Assembly (NCBI RefSeq): GCF_003815915.1
Contig: NZ_CP033929.1
Span: 62,001-126,000 of the forward strand
Reading direction: 5' to 3'
Origin: Chryseobacterium indoltheticum
GTDB lineage: Bacteria; Bacteroidota; Bacteroidia; Flavobacteriales; Weeksellaceae
DNA length: 64,000 bases
Shown: one piece after another, positions 15,100-26,868 of the stretch
How the letters are laid out: every line of letters begins with the position of its first letter
Position numbering within the stretch: position 1 is the stretch's first letter
Program-made: the position numbers and the translations under genes
Notes under the pieces: model-generated
What the model was told of the DNA's origin: nothing
The model's database searches: none
Seen by the model: the letters and a program-made list of their open reading frames with translations, nothing else

Positions 15100-17226
15100 A
15101 TGAAAAAGACATTCATCATTGCTGTTTCCTTCTTATATACTTTTTCTTTTGCTCAAAAACAAGATACTTTACAACTGAAAACTATCGAATCTGTTACGAT
15201 TGAGGGAAAGAAAAAACTTCTTCTTGAAAGAAAAGCTGACAGACTTATCTTTAATGTTGAAGCTTCTGTAGCTTCACAAGGAATGGATGGCGCAGAAACA
15301 TTAACCAATGTTCCGATGTTGAAAGTAGACGAGAATTTAGGAAATATATCCATTACCGGAAAAAGCAGTGTCAATGTAATGGTCAACGGAAGAATGCTGA
15401 ATCTTTCAGGAACTAATCTTGTTAATTATCTGAAAACCATACGCTCGGAAAACATCGCCAAAATAGAAGTGATCACTACTCCACCCGCAAAATATGAAGC
15501 TCAGGGAAACAGCGGATTGATCAATATTATCCTTAAGAAAAACCCAAACTTGGGTTGGAGTGGCTCAGTAAATACAGGATTGAACCAAAGAACCTATTCA
15601 GGCGGAAATTCGACTGGGACATTAAATTATCAAACCGAAAAACTTAGCTTATCGTTAAAAACAAGCTATGCAGACAGAGCAAAGCGTTCAGAAGAAAACT
15701 ACAGTATTCTAGGAGCTTCTCAAAATTACAGCCGTTCTGTAAGAAAAGATATGTGGAAAGAATTAACGCCTAACCTAAACTTTTCGTACAAGCTCAATAA
15801 AAACTCCGAAATCGGAATAGAATATATTTTTTCTCATCAGAAATCCGGGATGGATATTGTAAACGAAACACGAAATGTAGACACCGATTTATCTGTAGAA
15901 AATCTTTTAACAAAAACTTTTCACCGTGAAAAAACTCCAACTCATACTTTGAGTGCTTATTATGATCTGAAATTAGATTCTCTCGGAAAAAAATTGAGTT
16001 TTGCAGGAAACTTTTTTAAAAATAATTCTGATACAGACGTTAACTTTTCAACATTGAAATTGAGTGACAATTCAGTTCAAAACGTTAATACAAAATCAAT
16101 TGTTGAGCCACAGGTTTTTTCTTTGCAGGGAGATCTGGAACTTCCATTTTCTTTTGGTACCATTGAGACCGGACTTAAATTTAATCAGTTTAAAAATGCT
16201 ACCGATCTGCAATATTTTAATATCATCAACGATCAGCATATTCCAGATTTCCAAAGAGCCAATTTATTTGAATATCGTGAAGAAAACTACGCTGCTTATT
16301 TTAGTTATGCCAAAAGTTTTGGGGAACACTGGGAAACCAAAGCTGGGCTTCGTTATGAAAATACTCAGGCGCAAAGCTTTACTCCGTCAACAAACTTAGA
16401 AAACAAATACAATTACGGACAGTGGTTTCCATCGGCTTTTGTTTCTTATAAAAAAGATAAAAATGTCTTCAGCCTTTCTTATTCAAGAAGAATCAACCGA
16501 CCGAGTATGAGCAATCTTAATCCTTTCAGGTGGTATGAAAATCCTTACTCCTATTCTTCAGGAAACCCTTTGTTGACTCCTTCATATATTAATAACCTGG
16601 AATTGGGATATACTTACAACAGTAAATTTTCTGCAAGTATTTATTATTTGAAACTTAAAAATGGTTTCGGGCAAGTTGCTTTAATCGATGGACTTTCACA
16701 GATTGGGACTTATCTTAATTATTACAACAATAATTTTTACGGTTTTAATGCTTCTTATACAGATAAATTGTTCAAATTTTGGGAAACAAGTCTTTCACTG
16801 AACGGATCTTCTACCGATTCGAAAGTATTTAATATCGAAGCTGAAACTCAGAAAGGGCATTCGATTAGTTATTCGATCAATAATACATTCACCATCAATA
16901 AAAACAAAACAGTTTTCTTTTTTCTAAATTATAGTCAGGATTTACCTTATAAAAATGTCAATTCCTATTTTCATAATTTTTCTAATCTTACCTCCGGAAT
17001 AAAAGTTTCATTAATGGAAAAACAGTTACAGATTAATGCAACCGTCACTAATATTTTTGCTCAGAAATATCGTGGTGATATGTATTTCAAAGATAACAGC
17101 CAACATTTTAATAATTATTGGGACGGAAGAAGTTTCCGTTTAAACATCAACTACACATTAGGAAACAACAAAAAGAAAAGGAGTATAAAAAGCATTAGTT
17201 TTGAGGAAAAAGACAGAGCACAATAA
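15100..17226 (+). CDS. TonB-dependent receptor, outer-membrane beta-barrel family (copy 1)
   Basis: A 708-residue outer-membrane protein. A signal peptide (MKKTFIIAVSFLYTFSFAQ) is followed directly by a plug-like domain with ITGKSSVNVMVNGRMLNLSG and IAKIEVITTPPAKYEAQGNS, then by a barrel of the OMP_b-brl_3 kind (PF14905). Most relatives carry a carboxypeptidase-regulatory-like domain before the plug; it is absent here. The barrel has the conserved SYSRRINRPSMSNLNPF and NPLLTPSYINNLELGY turns. Ligand unknown. The next gene encodes a similar protein 55 bases downstream, so the two look like an old tandem duplication that has diverged strongly. Confidence 0.85.
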   Translation: MKKTFIIAVSFLYTFSFAQKQDTLQLKTIESVTIEGKKKLLLERKADRLIFNVEASVASQGMDGAETLTNVPMLKVDENLGNISITGKSSVNVMVNGRMLNLSGTNLVNYLKTIRSENIAKIEVITTPPAKYEAQGNSGLINIILKKNPNLGWSGSVNTGLNQRTYSGGNSTGTLNYQTEKLSLSLKTSYADRAKRSEENYSILGASQNYSRSVRKDMWKELTPNLNFSYKLNKNSEIGIEYIFSHQKSGMDIVNETRNVDTDLSVENLLTKTFHREKTPTHTLSAYYDLKLDSLGKKLSFAGNFFKNNSDTDVNFSTLKLSDNSVQNVNTKSIVEPQVFSLQGDLELPFSFGTIETGLKFNQFKNATDLQYFNIINDQHIPDFQRANLFEYREENYAAYFSYAKSFGEHWETKAGLRYENTQAQSFTPSTNLENKYNYGQWFPSAFVSYKKDKNVFSLSYSRRINRPSMSNLNPFRWYENPYSYSSGNPLLTPSYINNLELGYTYNSKFSASIYYLKLKNGFGQVALIDGLSQIGTYLNYYNNNFYGFNASYTDKLFKFWETSLSLNGSSTDSKVFNIEAETQKGHSISYSINNTFTINKNKTVFFFLNYSQDLPYKNVNSYFHNFSNLTSGIKVSLMEKQLQINATVTNIFAQKYRGDMYFKDNSQHFNNYWDGRSFRLNINYTLGNNKKKRSIKSISFEEKDRAQ

Positions 17227-17281
17227 AATTTTGTAACAAATAAGATTTTCTATCGTCTAACTGATTAGATTTACTCACATC

Positions 17282-19405
17282 ATGAAGAAAACTTTATTTA
17301 CTCTCTCAATTTTAGGTTCAATTTTAGGTTTTGCACAGGAAACCAAAGATAATAAAGAAACCAAAGAAAAAGAAATTGAAGGTGTCGTTATTACTAAAAC
17401 TAAAAAGGCCGTTGAACAAAAAGCCGACCGTACAATTTTTGACTTTTCTGAGCAGCCAAGCTTAAATTCAGGCTCGTTGATGGAAGGAGTGAAAAAACTT
17501 CCGGGTTTAGTAGTTTCTGATATGGTGGGAATGATGTACCAAGGAAAACCTCTGGATGTCTATATGGATGGAAGACCACTGAATATTTCAAGTAACGAAC
17601 TGAATGCTTTCTTGGAAGGAATGCCCGCAAACTCTGTTGAAAGAATCGAAATCATTACACAACCGGGTGCCGAATTTCCTGCAACTTCCGGAGGTGCTAT
17701 TTTAAATATCATTACAAGCAAATCAGCAAAAAATTATCTGACTGCAGTTTACAACGGAGGTTACCGCTTTTCAAGCTATGATAAATACAGAAGCAGATTT
17801 AATAATTCAATCGCTTTAAACTCAAGAAACAAATGGTTTGGGTGGCAGGTGAACTTAGGTCAATATTACCGTGAAAGTTTATCGCTTTCGGAATTGGATG
17901 CGCTTACCAGAAATCACTCCAATTCTTTAGGGCGCACGTATTATATGAATTCTGCTTTCACTTTTGAACTCGGAAAAGACAGATTATTACTAAACTACGA
18001 CATCAATCACAACAACGGAAATGCAGATGTTACAAGTGACAATTTTTTAAATAATACGTCAACATCTAATTATACAAATAATAATGGTTTGAGACAGGAA
18101 GTTGCGGCAACGTATCAGAAAAAATTTGAGGATAAAAATAAGAAACTTGATTTTAAAGCCATTTACACCAACAGTGATTCAGAATTTAACCAGTTTGGAG
18201 CTCAATCATTAAACAACTCTTCTCTATTTAATCTATATAATTTCAGAATTGATTATTCTCAACCTCTGAAAATTTTAGACGAAGGAAAGATGAGTTTTGG
18301 AGGATTGTATGATCAGCAAAATTTTGAGACGAAAAATGGAAGTCTTATTAATCTCGATTACACAAGACAAACCACTTCTGCCTACTTGGAGTTTCAGGCA
18401 ACTTTGAAAAAGTTTGATTTCATTGCGGGAGCTAGAGCCGAAAACTATGATATCACGGGAATTACACGATTCTATGATAAAGGCATTTTAAAGGAAAGCA
18501 ATTTAAATCCATTCAAAAAGTTTAAAGTTTTTCCAAATGCAAGTGTGCAGTATAATGTAATGAAACAGCTTTTCGTTAATGTCAATTACAACAAAAAAAT
18601 TACTCTGCCAAGTGTTTCGCTCTTAAATCCAAATAACAATACTCTTATAACAGAAACAGTTACGTCTAGCGGTAACCCAAACTTACAACCTACTATTTTC
18701 GACAATGCTGAAATTAAAATCAGCGCATTTGATTATGCTTATATCGGCTATAATACAAGCTGGGTAAAAGATCAGATTGTACAGAAAGTTTCCAGAGAAA
18801 ACAATGTGATCAAGAATGAGCAGGTACAGGTGAACAGCATCAGAACGCATAACTTTAACTTTGGAATGCCAATTCCGTTTATGTTGTTTACAACACCTTT
18901 CAGCGAGCTGATGAAGTTTAATGTGAATCCTGATAAAATGAATTTACTCTATGTTTATACAGGTTATCAGGTTCAGGAAATGCCAGATATAAAGACAAAA
19001 GGATTCTGGATTTTCAGCTTAATGGGACAGTTTATTCTTCCAAAAGACATCAGACTTCAGGCAAATTATAATGTGATCCCAAAAGGAGGAAATTTCTATT
19101 ATTTTCAAATTGAAAAACCTTTAAACAATGCTTTTGATTTGACGATATCTAAAAAATTTATGGCCGACCGTCTTAATCTTTCGTTGTATGCGAGAGATAT
19201 TTTTAATCAGAATAAAAGTGTCATTGTGGCAAATTCTTTAGACGGAAAAGTATTTACTTCAAACAAATTCGACAGCAGAAGTTTCGGAATTACGGTGAAT
19301 TATAAAATCCCAACCAAAAATAAGCTGGCAAAAGAAGATCCGAATATGATTAAAACAACCAATCAAAGCGACAGCAATGGTGGAATTCTGCAGCAAGGAC
19401 AATAA
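17282..19405 (+). CDS. TonB-dependent receptor, outer-membrane beta-barrel family (copy 2)
   Basis: A 707-residue relative of the preceding protein. The signal peptide is MKKTLFTLSILGSILGFAQ, followed by a charged spacer rich in Lys and Glu. The plug shows PLDVYMDGRPLNISSNEL and VERIEIITQPGAEFPATSGG; the barrel contains NYNKKITLPSVSLLNPN and the related SSGNPNLQPTIFDNAEIKIS. Like copy 1 it lacks an N-terminal regulatory domain. It ends at a hairpin terminator (19430-19451), which closes the unit that starts at the DUF5694 gene. Substrate unknown. Confidence 0.85.
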   Translation: MKKTLFTLSILGSILGFAQETKDNKETKEKEIEGVVITKTKKAVEQKADRTIFDFSEQPSLNSGSLMEGVKKLPGLVVSDMVGMMYQGKPLDVYMDGRPLNISSNELNAFLEGMPANSVERIEIITQPGAEFPATSGGAILNIITSKSAKNYLTAVYNGGYRFSSYDKYRSRFNNSIALNSRNKWFGWQVNLGQYYRESLSLSELDALTRNHSNSLGRTYYMNSAFTFELGKDRLLLNYDINHNNGNADVTSDNFLNNTSTSNYTNNNGLRQEVAATYQKKFEDKNKKLDFKAIYTNSDSEFNQFGAQSLNNSSLFNLYNFRIDYSQPLKILDEGKMSFGGLYDQQNFETKNGSLINLDYTRQTTSAYLEFQATLKKFDFIAGARAENYDITGITRFYDKGILKESNLNPFKKFKVFPNASVQYNVMKQLFVNVNYNKKITLPSVSLLNPNNNTLITETVTSSGNPNLQPTIFDNAEIKISAFDYAYIGYNTSWVKDQIVQKVSRENNVIKNEQVQVNSIRTHNFNFGMPIPFMLFTTPFSELMKFNVNPDKMNLLYVYTGYQVQEMPDIKTKGFWIFSLMGQFILPKDIRLQANYNVIPKGGNFYYFQIEKPLNNAFDLTISKKFMADRLNLSLYARDIFNQNKSVIVANSLDGKVFTSNKFDSRSFGITVNYKIPTKNKLAKEDPNMIKTTNQSDSNGGILQQGQ

Positions 19406-19429
19406 TTAAATATAATATTTATCAATAGA

Positions 19430-19451
19430 AACGGGCTTTAGTCCGTTTTTT
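19430..19451 (+). terminator. Terminator after the receptor pair
   Basis: AACGGGC pairs with GTCCGTT (one G-T pair) around a TTTA loop and is followed by TTTT on the plus strand, 25 bases after the receptor stop codon. Confidence 0.85.
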
Positions 19452-19505
19452 ATTATGCCTAATTTATTTAAAAAAACTATTCACTTTTAAAATTGACAAT
19501 AGTAA

Positions 19506-19562
19506 AACCACCCCGTCAAAAATTCTTTTAATTTTCTCCACCCTTCAAAGGAGGGAAATTTT
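19506..19562. repeat. Intergenic repeat with CCACCCTTCAAAGGAGGG core
   Basis: A short palindrome, CCCTTC...GGAGGG type, preceded by AACCACCCCGTCAAAAATTC. I recall very similar blocks scattered between genes in Chryseobacterium and Flavobacterium genomes, which makes it a candidate interspersed element. Only one copy is in this window. It lies between convergent genes. Confidence 0.4.
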
Positions 19563-19580
19563 AACTTGTGAGATTTAGGT

Positions 19581-20291
19581 TTAAAAATCAATTGTCTGGA
19601 ATCTCCAGTTTAAAGTGTCGATTAATGTGATTTGATTTAAATTTAATTGTAAATCCGTTATTATTTTCAGAGCTTGGTTTGCCATCATGCTTCCTACAAT
19701 CCCCGGCAGCACTCCTAAAACACCAAGACTGTCGCAATCGGGAAGATCTTCATCAAAAGGAGGTTCCGGGAAAATATCTCTTAAATTCTTACTTCCTTTA
19801 TAATTAAAAATTGCAACCTGTCCGGAAAAACCTAGAATGCTCCCGTAAACTAAAGGTTTTCTAAGCTTTACACAAGTATCATTAACTAAATATCTCGTTT
19901 TAAAATTATCAGAACCGTCAATAATCATATCAAACTGAGAAATAATTTCTTCAGCATTTGAGTGATCTATTTTACTTTCAAACCCTATAAAATTGACCTG
20001 ATGATTAAGATTTTTCACAAACTCTTCTGCACTTTTCACTTTTGATTTTCCTACAGAACTTTCCTTATGAATGATTTGTCGGTTTAAATTGTGCAATTCA
20101 ACCTCATCAAAATCTGCAACGCCCAAAGTTCCAACTCCCGCCGCAGCCAAATATTGAATGACCGGACTTCCTAAACCTCCTGCTCCAATTACCAAAACTT
20201 TAGCATTCATTATTTTTCGCTGACCTTCTAACCCGATTTGTTCAATAAAAATCTGTCGGCTGTATCTTGAGAAAATATCTTCGTTTTTCAT
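19581..20291 (-). CDS. thiF: ThiF/MoeB/HesA-family adenylyltransferase for ThiS
   Basis: A 236-residue E1-like enzyme that adenylates the C-terminal Gly of the sulfur carrier ThiS. I place the start at 20291 (MKNEDIFSRYSRQIFIEQIG, the usual family beginning); an open frame extends 36 codons further but that tail is unlike the family. Visible motifs are the ATP-binding VIGAGGLGSP, NLNRQIIHKE and the catalytic Asp in DGSDNFKTRYLVND. The two zinc-binding CxxC pairs of E. coli ThiF and MoeB are absent; only DCDSLGVLGVLPG remains near that point. No rhodanese domain is fused. It is the last gene of the thiamine cluster, 212 bases after thiH, with a palindromic repeat in between. Confidence 0.85.
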   Translation of the reverse strand: MKNEDIFSRYSRQIFIEQIGLEGQRKIMNAKVLVIGAGGLGSPVIQYLAAAGVGTLGVADFDEVELHNLNRQIIHKESSVGKSKVKSAEEFVKNLNHQVNFIGFESKIDHSNAEEIISQFDMIIDGSDNFKTRYLVNDTCVKLRKPLVYGSILGFSGQVAIFNYKGSKNLRDIFPEPPFDEDLPDCDSLGVLGVLPGIVGSMMANQALKIITDLQLNLNQITLIDTLNWRFQTIDF

Positions 20292-20343
20292 TTTTTTGAT
20301 TTTATTTGAATCAGGTTGTTCGAGATTTGTTTTTAGCCTCACC

Positions 20344-20449
20344 CTCAGTTCGACTGTTTTTCGTAATGGAATGGAGAAAAATGTATCGAGAACTTTCATT
20401 AAACAAAACTTCTCGATACGATTTTTTGCAAAATCTACTCGAAGTGACG
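20344..20449. repeat. Palindromic interspersed repeat between thiH and thiF
   Basis: The core GTATCGAGAA (20383-20392) is mirrored by TTCTCGATAC (20410-20419), and A/T runs and the outer TTCGAC and CTCGAAGTGACG pieces continue the symmetry. The outer edges resemble the interspersed 'ACTTCGACTTCGCTCAGT' type of repeat common in this genus. It fills most of the 212-base gap. If transcribed it would fold into a long hairpin that could reduce expression of thiF. Confidence 0.65.
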
Positions 20450-20503
20450 TTCGTTATATTTCTGATAGAGTTTTTATTTTTAGATTGTTTAAAATTTCAA
20501 CCT

Positions 20504-21622
20504 TTAAACCCCACTATACACAGAATCCCAATCTTTCATGATTGGATCATATCCTGCTTTTTTAATAATATTTTTAATTTCATCCATACTTCTTTCGTCA
20601 CTGGTTTCAAATTGTTCTAAAGACTCTTTATCAACCGCATAACCTCCTGGATTTGTTTTTGAAGCTGCACTCATCGCTGTTGCACCCAAAGAAATGATAT
20701 GATCTCTAAATTTTTCGTTTTCTCTGGTTGAAATGGAAATCTCTAAGTCTTCATTCCAAATTCGGTACGCACAGATTAATTGAAGTAGATCTTTATCTGA
20801 CATCATGAAATTAGGCTCAATAATTCCTTCTGCAGGTCTTAATCTCGGAAATGAAACTGAATATCTACTTTTCCAATATTGTTTTTGAAGATAATCGATG
20901 TGAAGTGCATTGAAAAAACTATCAACCCGCCAATCTTCCAGACCAAGCAAAACGCCTAATCCCATTTTATGAATTCCAGCTTTTCCAATTCTGTCAGGTG
21001 TTTCCAAACGAAAATTGAAATTTGATTTTTTTCCTTTAGGGTGATATTCTTTGTAAACTTCCTGATGATAGGTTTCCTGATAAACCAAAACAGCATTGAC
21101 ACTCGCTTCATGAAGCTTTCGGTACTCTTCCTCCAACAAAGGTTGAACTTCAATCGAAATATTTACAAAATGGGATTTCAACAAACGGACAGCATTCAGA
21201 AAATAATCAATTCCAACTGTTTTATTTGCTTCTCCGCTTACCAGCAATACATGATTTACTCCCATTGATTTTAAAACTGTCGCTTCAATCATCAATTCGG
21301 TATCAGAAAGTGTTTTTCTTTTAATGGAATTATCTAAACTAAAACCACAGTATGTACAAATATTCTGACATTCATTACTCAGGTACAACGGTGAATATAA
21401 CTGGATCGTTTTCCCGAATCGTTTTTGAGTGAGTTGTTGCGTCATTATTGCCATTACTTCTAATTTCTGAGCAGCAACCGGTGAGAGAAAGTTCAGAAAA
21501 TCTTCTATCGTTTTATTTTTTTTTTGAAGACTGTTTTCCACATCAGACAATGTCACTTTTTCAAGTTTTACTTTCACTTCATCCCATTGATATTTTTCAA
21601 AAAAATCTTTAAAACTTTTCAT
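20504..21622 (-). CDS. thiH: 2-Iminoacetate synthase ThiH (radical SAM)
   Basis: A 372-residue radical SAM enzyme that cleaves tyrosine to dehydroglycine (2-iminoacetate) and p-cresol for thiazole ring formation. The cluster motif is Cys85-x3-Cys89-x2-Cys92 (NECQNICTYCGFS). A TIM-barrel follows, with VLLVSGEANK and VLVYQETYHQEVYKEYHPKG, the latter a typical ThiH signature. The C-terminal region has MSAASKTNPGGYAVDKES, also typical of ThiH. Use of ThiH rather than a glycine oxidase (ThiO) suggests the pathway works with an oxygen-sensitive enzyme. It follows thiG by 114 bases on the same strand. Confidence 0.95.
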   Translation of the reverse strand: MKSFKDFFEKYQWDEVKVKLEKVTLSDVENSLQKKNKTIEDFLNFLSPVAAQKLEVMAIMTQQLTQKRFGKTIQLYSPLYLSNECQNICTYCGFSLDNSIKRKTLSDTELMIEATVLKSMGVNHVLLVSGEANKTVGIDYFLNAVRLLKSHFVNISIEVQPLLEEEYRKLHEASVNAVLVYQETYHQEVYKEYHPKGKKSNFNFRLETPDRIGKAGIHKMGLGVLLGLEDWRVDSFFNALHIDYLQKQYWKSRYSVSFPRLRPAEGIIEPNFMMSDKDLLQLICAYRIWNEDLEISISTRENEKFRDHIISLGATAMSAASKTNPGGYAVDKESLEQFETSDERSMDEIKNIIKKAGYDPIMKDWDSVYSGV

Positions 21623-21665
21623 AATATTCGGTTTAATCCAAATGACGCGTTGTCTATTATTTATT

Positions 21666-21684
21666 GATAGGATTTTATCCTATC
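21666..21684. repeat. Short hairpin and candidate intergenic repeat between thiG and thiH
   Basis: GATAGGAT and ATCCTATC form a perfect 8-bp stem around TTT, followed by TTTATTAAATCGTCCCGTTAGGAC, a phrase I recall in intergenic repeats of the phylum. No run of T follows on the minus strand beyond ATAAATAATA, so it is a poor terminator. It fills the gap between thiG and thiH. Confidence 0.35.
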
Positions 21685-21736
21685 CTTTATTAAATCGTCC
21701 CGTTAGGACTTTCTAATTCTTATGCAAAATCATAGT

Positions 21737-22513
21737 TTAATCAAACAAAAAAGAAGTCAACGGACTTGATGCTTGCGCATGATTTCCAATAGCTCCCAAA
21801 CCAGATTCAAAAGCTCTTCTTCCCGCAATTACGCCTTCTTTAAAAGCCAATGCCATATTTACAGGATCTCTCGCAACAGCAATTGCAGTATTTACCAAAA
21901 CCGCATCAGCTCCCATTTCCATTGCTTTTGCGGCATCAGAAGGTGCGCCAATTCCGGCATCAACAACAACAGGAACATTGCTTTGGGCGATAATAATTTC
22001 TAAAAAATCTAAAGTTCTTAAACCTTTATTCGTCCCGATCGGCGCTCCCAAAGGCATTACAACAGCTGTTCCTGCATCTTCCAAACGTTTGCACAAAACC
22101 GGATCGGCATGAATGTAAGGCATCACGATAAATCCTAATTTTGCCAATTCTTCCGTTGCATACAATGTTTCAATCGGATCAGGTAACAAATATTTTGGAT
22201 CAGGATGAATTTCTAATTTCACCCAGTTGGTTTCCAAGGCTTCTCTTGCCAATTGCGCTGCCAAAACCGCTTCTTTAGCAGTTCTTGCTCCCGAAGTATT
22301 TGGTAAAAGGTGAGATTTTGTAGGTTTTAAAGCATTGAACAAGTCATCTTCTGAAGATTGCGAATCGATTCTTTTTAAAGCCATTGTCACCAGTTCACTT
22401 CCCGAAGCGATGATAGAATCGGTCATTTCTGAAAGATTTCCGAATTTTCCGGTTCCTAAAAATAATCTCGATTCAAAAGTTCTGTCTGCTATAATTAACG
22501 GTTGATTGTTCAT
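21737..22513 (-). CDS. thiG: Thiazole synthase ThiG
   Basis: A 258-residue TIM-barrel enzyme that builds the thiazole phosphate from deoxyxylulose 5-phosphate, dehydroglycine and ThiS thiocarboxylate. The Schiff-base Lys is Lys99 in [10 protein letters not shown]. Other conserved blocks are [39 protein letters not shown] and [16 protein letters not shown], the last two forming the phosphate-binding site. The start overlaps the end of thiE by 4 bases (ATGA), so translation of thiE and thiG is coupled. Confidence 0.97.
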   Translation of the reverse strand: MNNQPLIIADRTFESRLFLGTGKFGNLSEMTDSIIASGSELVTMALKRIDSQSSEDDLFNALKPTKSHLLPNTSGARTAKEAVLAAQLAREALETNWVKLEIHPDPKYLLPDPIETLYATEELAKLGFIVMPYIHADPVLCKRLEDAGTAVVMPLGAPIGTNKGLRTLDFLEIIIAQSNVPVVVDAGIGAPSDAAKAMEMGADAVLVNTAIAVARDPVNMALAFKEGVIAGRRAFESGLGAIGNHAQASSPLTSFLFD

Positions 22514-23124
22514 TGTAAAACTGTTTTAAATTCTTTGGTAATAGAAGGTTGATTGGTGATTTGCCCCGAAACAGCAACTCCATAAATTCCGATTTGTTGT
22601 AAGAGTGGGATGTCTTCCAAAACCACTCCGCCAATGGCGAATATCTTTGGTATTGCTAATGATTTTTCTTTTAAAGTCTGAATAATTTTTTGATATCCTT
22701 CAAAACCCAAAATCGGACTTAGCTGTTCTTTAGTTGAAGTAAATCGTAAAGGTCCCAAACCGATGTAATCACATGATTCATTCATTCTTTGCAAAACATC
22801 AGAAATGGAATTTGCCGTTCCACCGATAATTTTATTTTCTCCTAAAATCTGTCTTGCAATATCAATCGAAGTATCTTTTAAACCTAAATGAACACCGTCT
22901 GCATCGATATCTTTTGCAATCTGAACATAGTCATTGATGATACAAACAGATCGATTATCTGCGCAAAGTTTTTTTGAATTTTCACAAAGCCTGATAAATT
23001 CATATTCTGGTGCATTCTTCCAGCGAACCTGAATCCATTTTATGCCGCCATCTAAGGCTTTCTTTATATTTATTTCCTGTTCGGCTTTTGTAAAACCTTG
23101 AGAAATATATTGTAGCTTTTCCAT
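22510..23124 (-). CDS. thiE: Thiamine phosphate synthase ThiE
   Basis: A 204-residue TIM-barrel enzyme that joins hydroxymethylpyrimidine pyrophosphate to thiazole phosphate to give thiamine phosphate. Conserved features are [10 protein letters not shown] near residue 30, the pyrophosphate/Mg site [41 protein letters not shown] and [11 protein letters not shown]. It is slightly shorter than usual but has the whole set, unlike the second ThiE-fold protein next to it. It lies 19 bases after that gene and overlaps thiG by 4 bases. Confidence 0.93.
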   Translation of the reverse strand: MEKLQYISQGFTKAEQEINIKKALDGGIKWIQVRWKNAPEYEFIRLCENSKKLCADNRSVCIINDYVQIAKDIDADGVHLGLKDTSIDIARQILGENKIIGGTANSISDVLQRMNESCDYIGLGPLRFTSTKEQLSPILGFEGYQKIIQTLKEKSLAIPKIFAIGGVVLEDIPLLQQIGIYGVAVSGQITNQPSITKEFKTVLQ

Positions 23125-23143
23125 TTTTAAATTTGAATAAATC

Positions 23144-25754
<2,611 letters not shown>

Positions 25755-25817
25755 TCCTAAATTTTTAAATATACTTTAGGAATGCCCATCATTGTACAAT
25801 AGAATGTACAGCAAAGT

Positions 25818-25908
25818 CATCTCACTTTTTCCTACGCTAGTATGATCTAGAAATCAGGTTCAAAGGGTAAAGTCTCAGCCTGTTTTGTCAACAGACACCC
25901 CTAAAGTT
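25818..25908 (-). promoter_or_regulatory. TPP riboswitch upstream of thiS-thiC operon
   Basis: The minus strand reads, in order, GGGGTGTCTG, GGCTGAGACTTTACCC, TTGAACCTGAT and CTAGCGTAGGAAAAAGTGAG. This is the complete THI-element signature including the final CGTAGG arm. The aptamer ends about 64 bases before the thiS start. Binding of TPP is expected to lower expression of the whole thiamine operon. Confidence 0.95.
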
Positions 25909-26008
25909 GGGAGCGAAGTTAGACATTTTTTTAAAATGGGCAAAATTTTTTGAAGGAGATGGAAGTTTAGAAGATTAAGCTTGGAAGCTTTAAATGCTTG
26001 AAAATATT

Positions 26009-26072
26009 TTTGCCACGAATACACGAATGTTTTTTCATCTTTAACGTAATAATATTCGTGCATTCATGCTTA
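26009..26072. repeat. Interspersed 'CACGAATACACGAAT' palindromic repeat
   Basis: CACGAATACACGAAT (26014-26028) is mirrored with two mismatches by ATTCGTGCATTCATG (26054-26068). Blocks of the form 'gccacgaattcacgaat...attcgtgaattcgtggc' are widespread between genes in this phylum, as I recall. The rest of the 275-base gap (25911-26185), apart from this and the terminator at 26123-26162, shows no gene or signal I recognise. Confidence 0.6.
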
Positions 26073-26122
26073 TAAGTGAAATGAAATATTCTGCAAGTCC
26101 ATAATTAAGATAATTTCAATAC

Positions 26123-26162
26123 AAAAAAAAATGGAAACAAGATGATCTCCAGTTTCCATTTT
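26123..26162 (-). terminator. Terminator of the pseudouridine synthase gene
   Basis: AAAATGGAAAC (26128-26138) pairs exactly with GTTTCCATTTT (26152-26162). On the minus strand the stem is followed by a run of T, 23 bases after the stop codon of the gene that ends at 26186. Confidence 0.88.
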
Positions 26163-26185
26163 CTAATTTTATATTATTTAAATAT

Positions 26186-26863
26186 TTACTCTTCACAAGC
26201 TCTCCAGATTGCGTCATTCTGCGGAACGGGGGCAACGATTGTTACCTCCTCCTTTGTAACAGGATGTATAAACTGAAGTTTTCTGGCGTGAAGATTAATT
26301 CCTCCATCAGGATTTGAACGGGGCGCACCATATTTTAAATCACCTTTAATAGGAACTCCGGTTTTTGATAACTGTGCCCTGATTTGATGATGTCTACCGG
26401 TTTCCAAGTCAATTTCCAAAAGAAGGTAATTATCCAGAGTTTTAATAATATTGTAGGTAAGAATTGCTTCTTTTGCCCCTTCGGTCACTTTTGTGAAGAC
26501 AATTGCTTTATTATTTTTTTCGTTTTTCTGAAGATAATGAACCAATCTTTGGCTTTGAGGAATCATTTCTTTAGCAACAACCGCCCAATACGTTTTCTTA
26601 ATTTCACGGTTTTTCACCATTTGAGTCAATCTTGAAAGCGCTTTTGAAGTTTTAGCATAAATCACCAAACCAGAAGTTGGGCGATCGATACGATGTACCA
26701 AACCCAGAAAAACATTTCCGGGTTTATTATCTCTTTTTTTGATGAAATCTTTAATAGAATCAAGTAAAGGTTCGTCGCCGGTTTTATCGCCCTGAACGAG
26801 CTGCCCTACTTTTTTATTGATAACTAAAAGATGATTATCCTCAAAAACAATCTGCTCTTCCAT
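26186..26863 (-). CDS. RluA-family pseudouridine synthase
   Basis: A 225-residue enzyme that isomerises uridine to pseudouridine in rRNA or tRNA. The catalytic Asp is Asp60 in LVHRIDRPTSGLV, and the family motifs YAKTSKALSRL and LETGRHHQIRAQL follow. There is no S4 RNA-binding domain at the N-terminus, as is common for the short RluA-type enzymes. The target position cannot be told from the sequence. It lies 5 bases after the small membrane protein gene and so shares the panB operon. Confidence 0.9.
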   Translation of the reverse strand: MEEQIVFEDNHLLVINKKVGQLVQGDKTGDEPLLDSIKDFIKKRDNKPGNVFLGLVHRIDRPTSGLVIYAKTSKALSRLTQMVKNREIKKTYWAVVAKEMIPQSQRLVHYLQKNEKNNKAIVFTKVTEGAKEAILTYNIIKTLDNYLLLEIDLETGRHHQIRAQLSKTGVPIKGDLKYGAPRSNPDGGINLHARKLQFIHPVTKEEVTIVAPVPQNDAIWRACEE

Positions 26864-26868
26864 ATAAA

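Noticed and set aside
20292..20620. Plus-strand reading frames over the start of thiF and end of thiH
   Set aside because: They run across a palindromic repeat and real genes on the other strand; composition is unlike a protein family.
25875..26063. 62-codon reading frame over the TPP riboswitch and upstream gap
   Set aside because: It covers the aptamer and an interspersed repeat. The DNA is explained by these.
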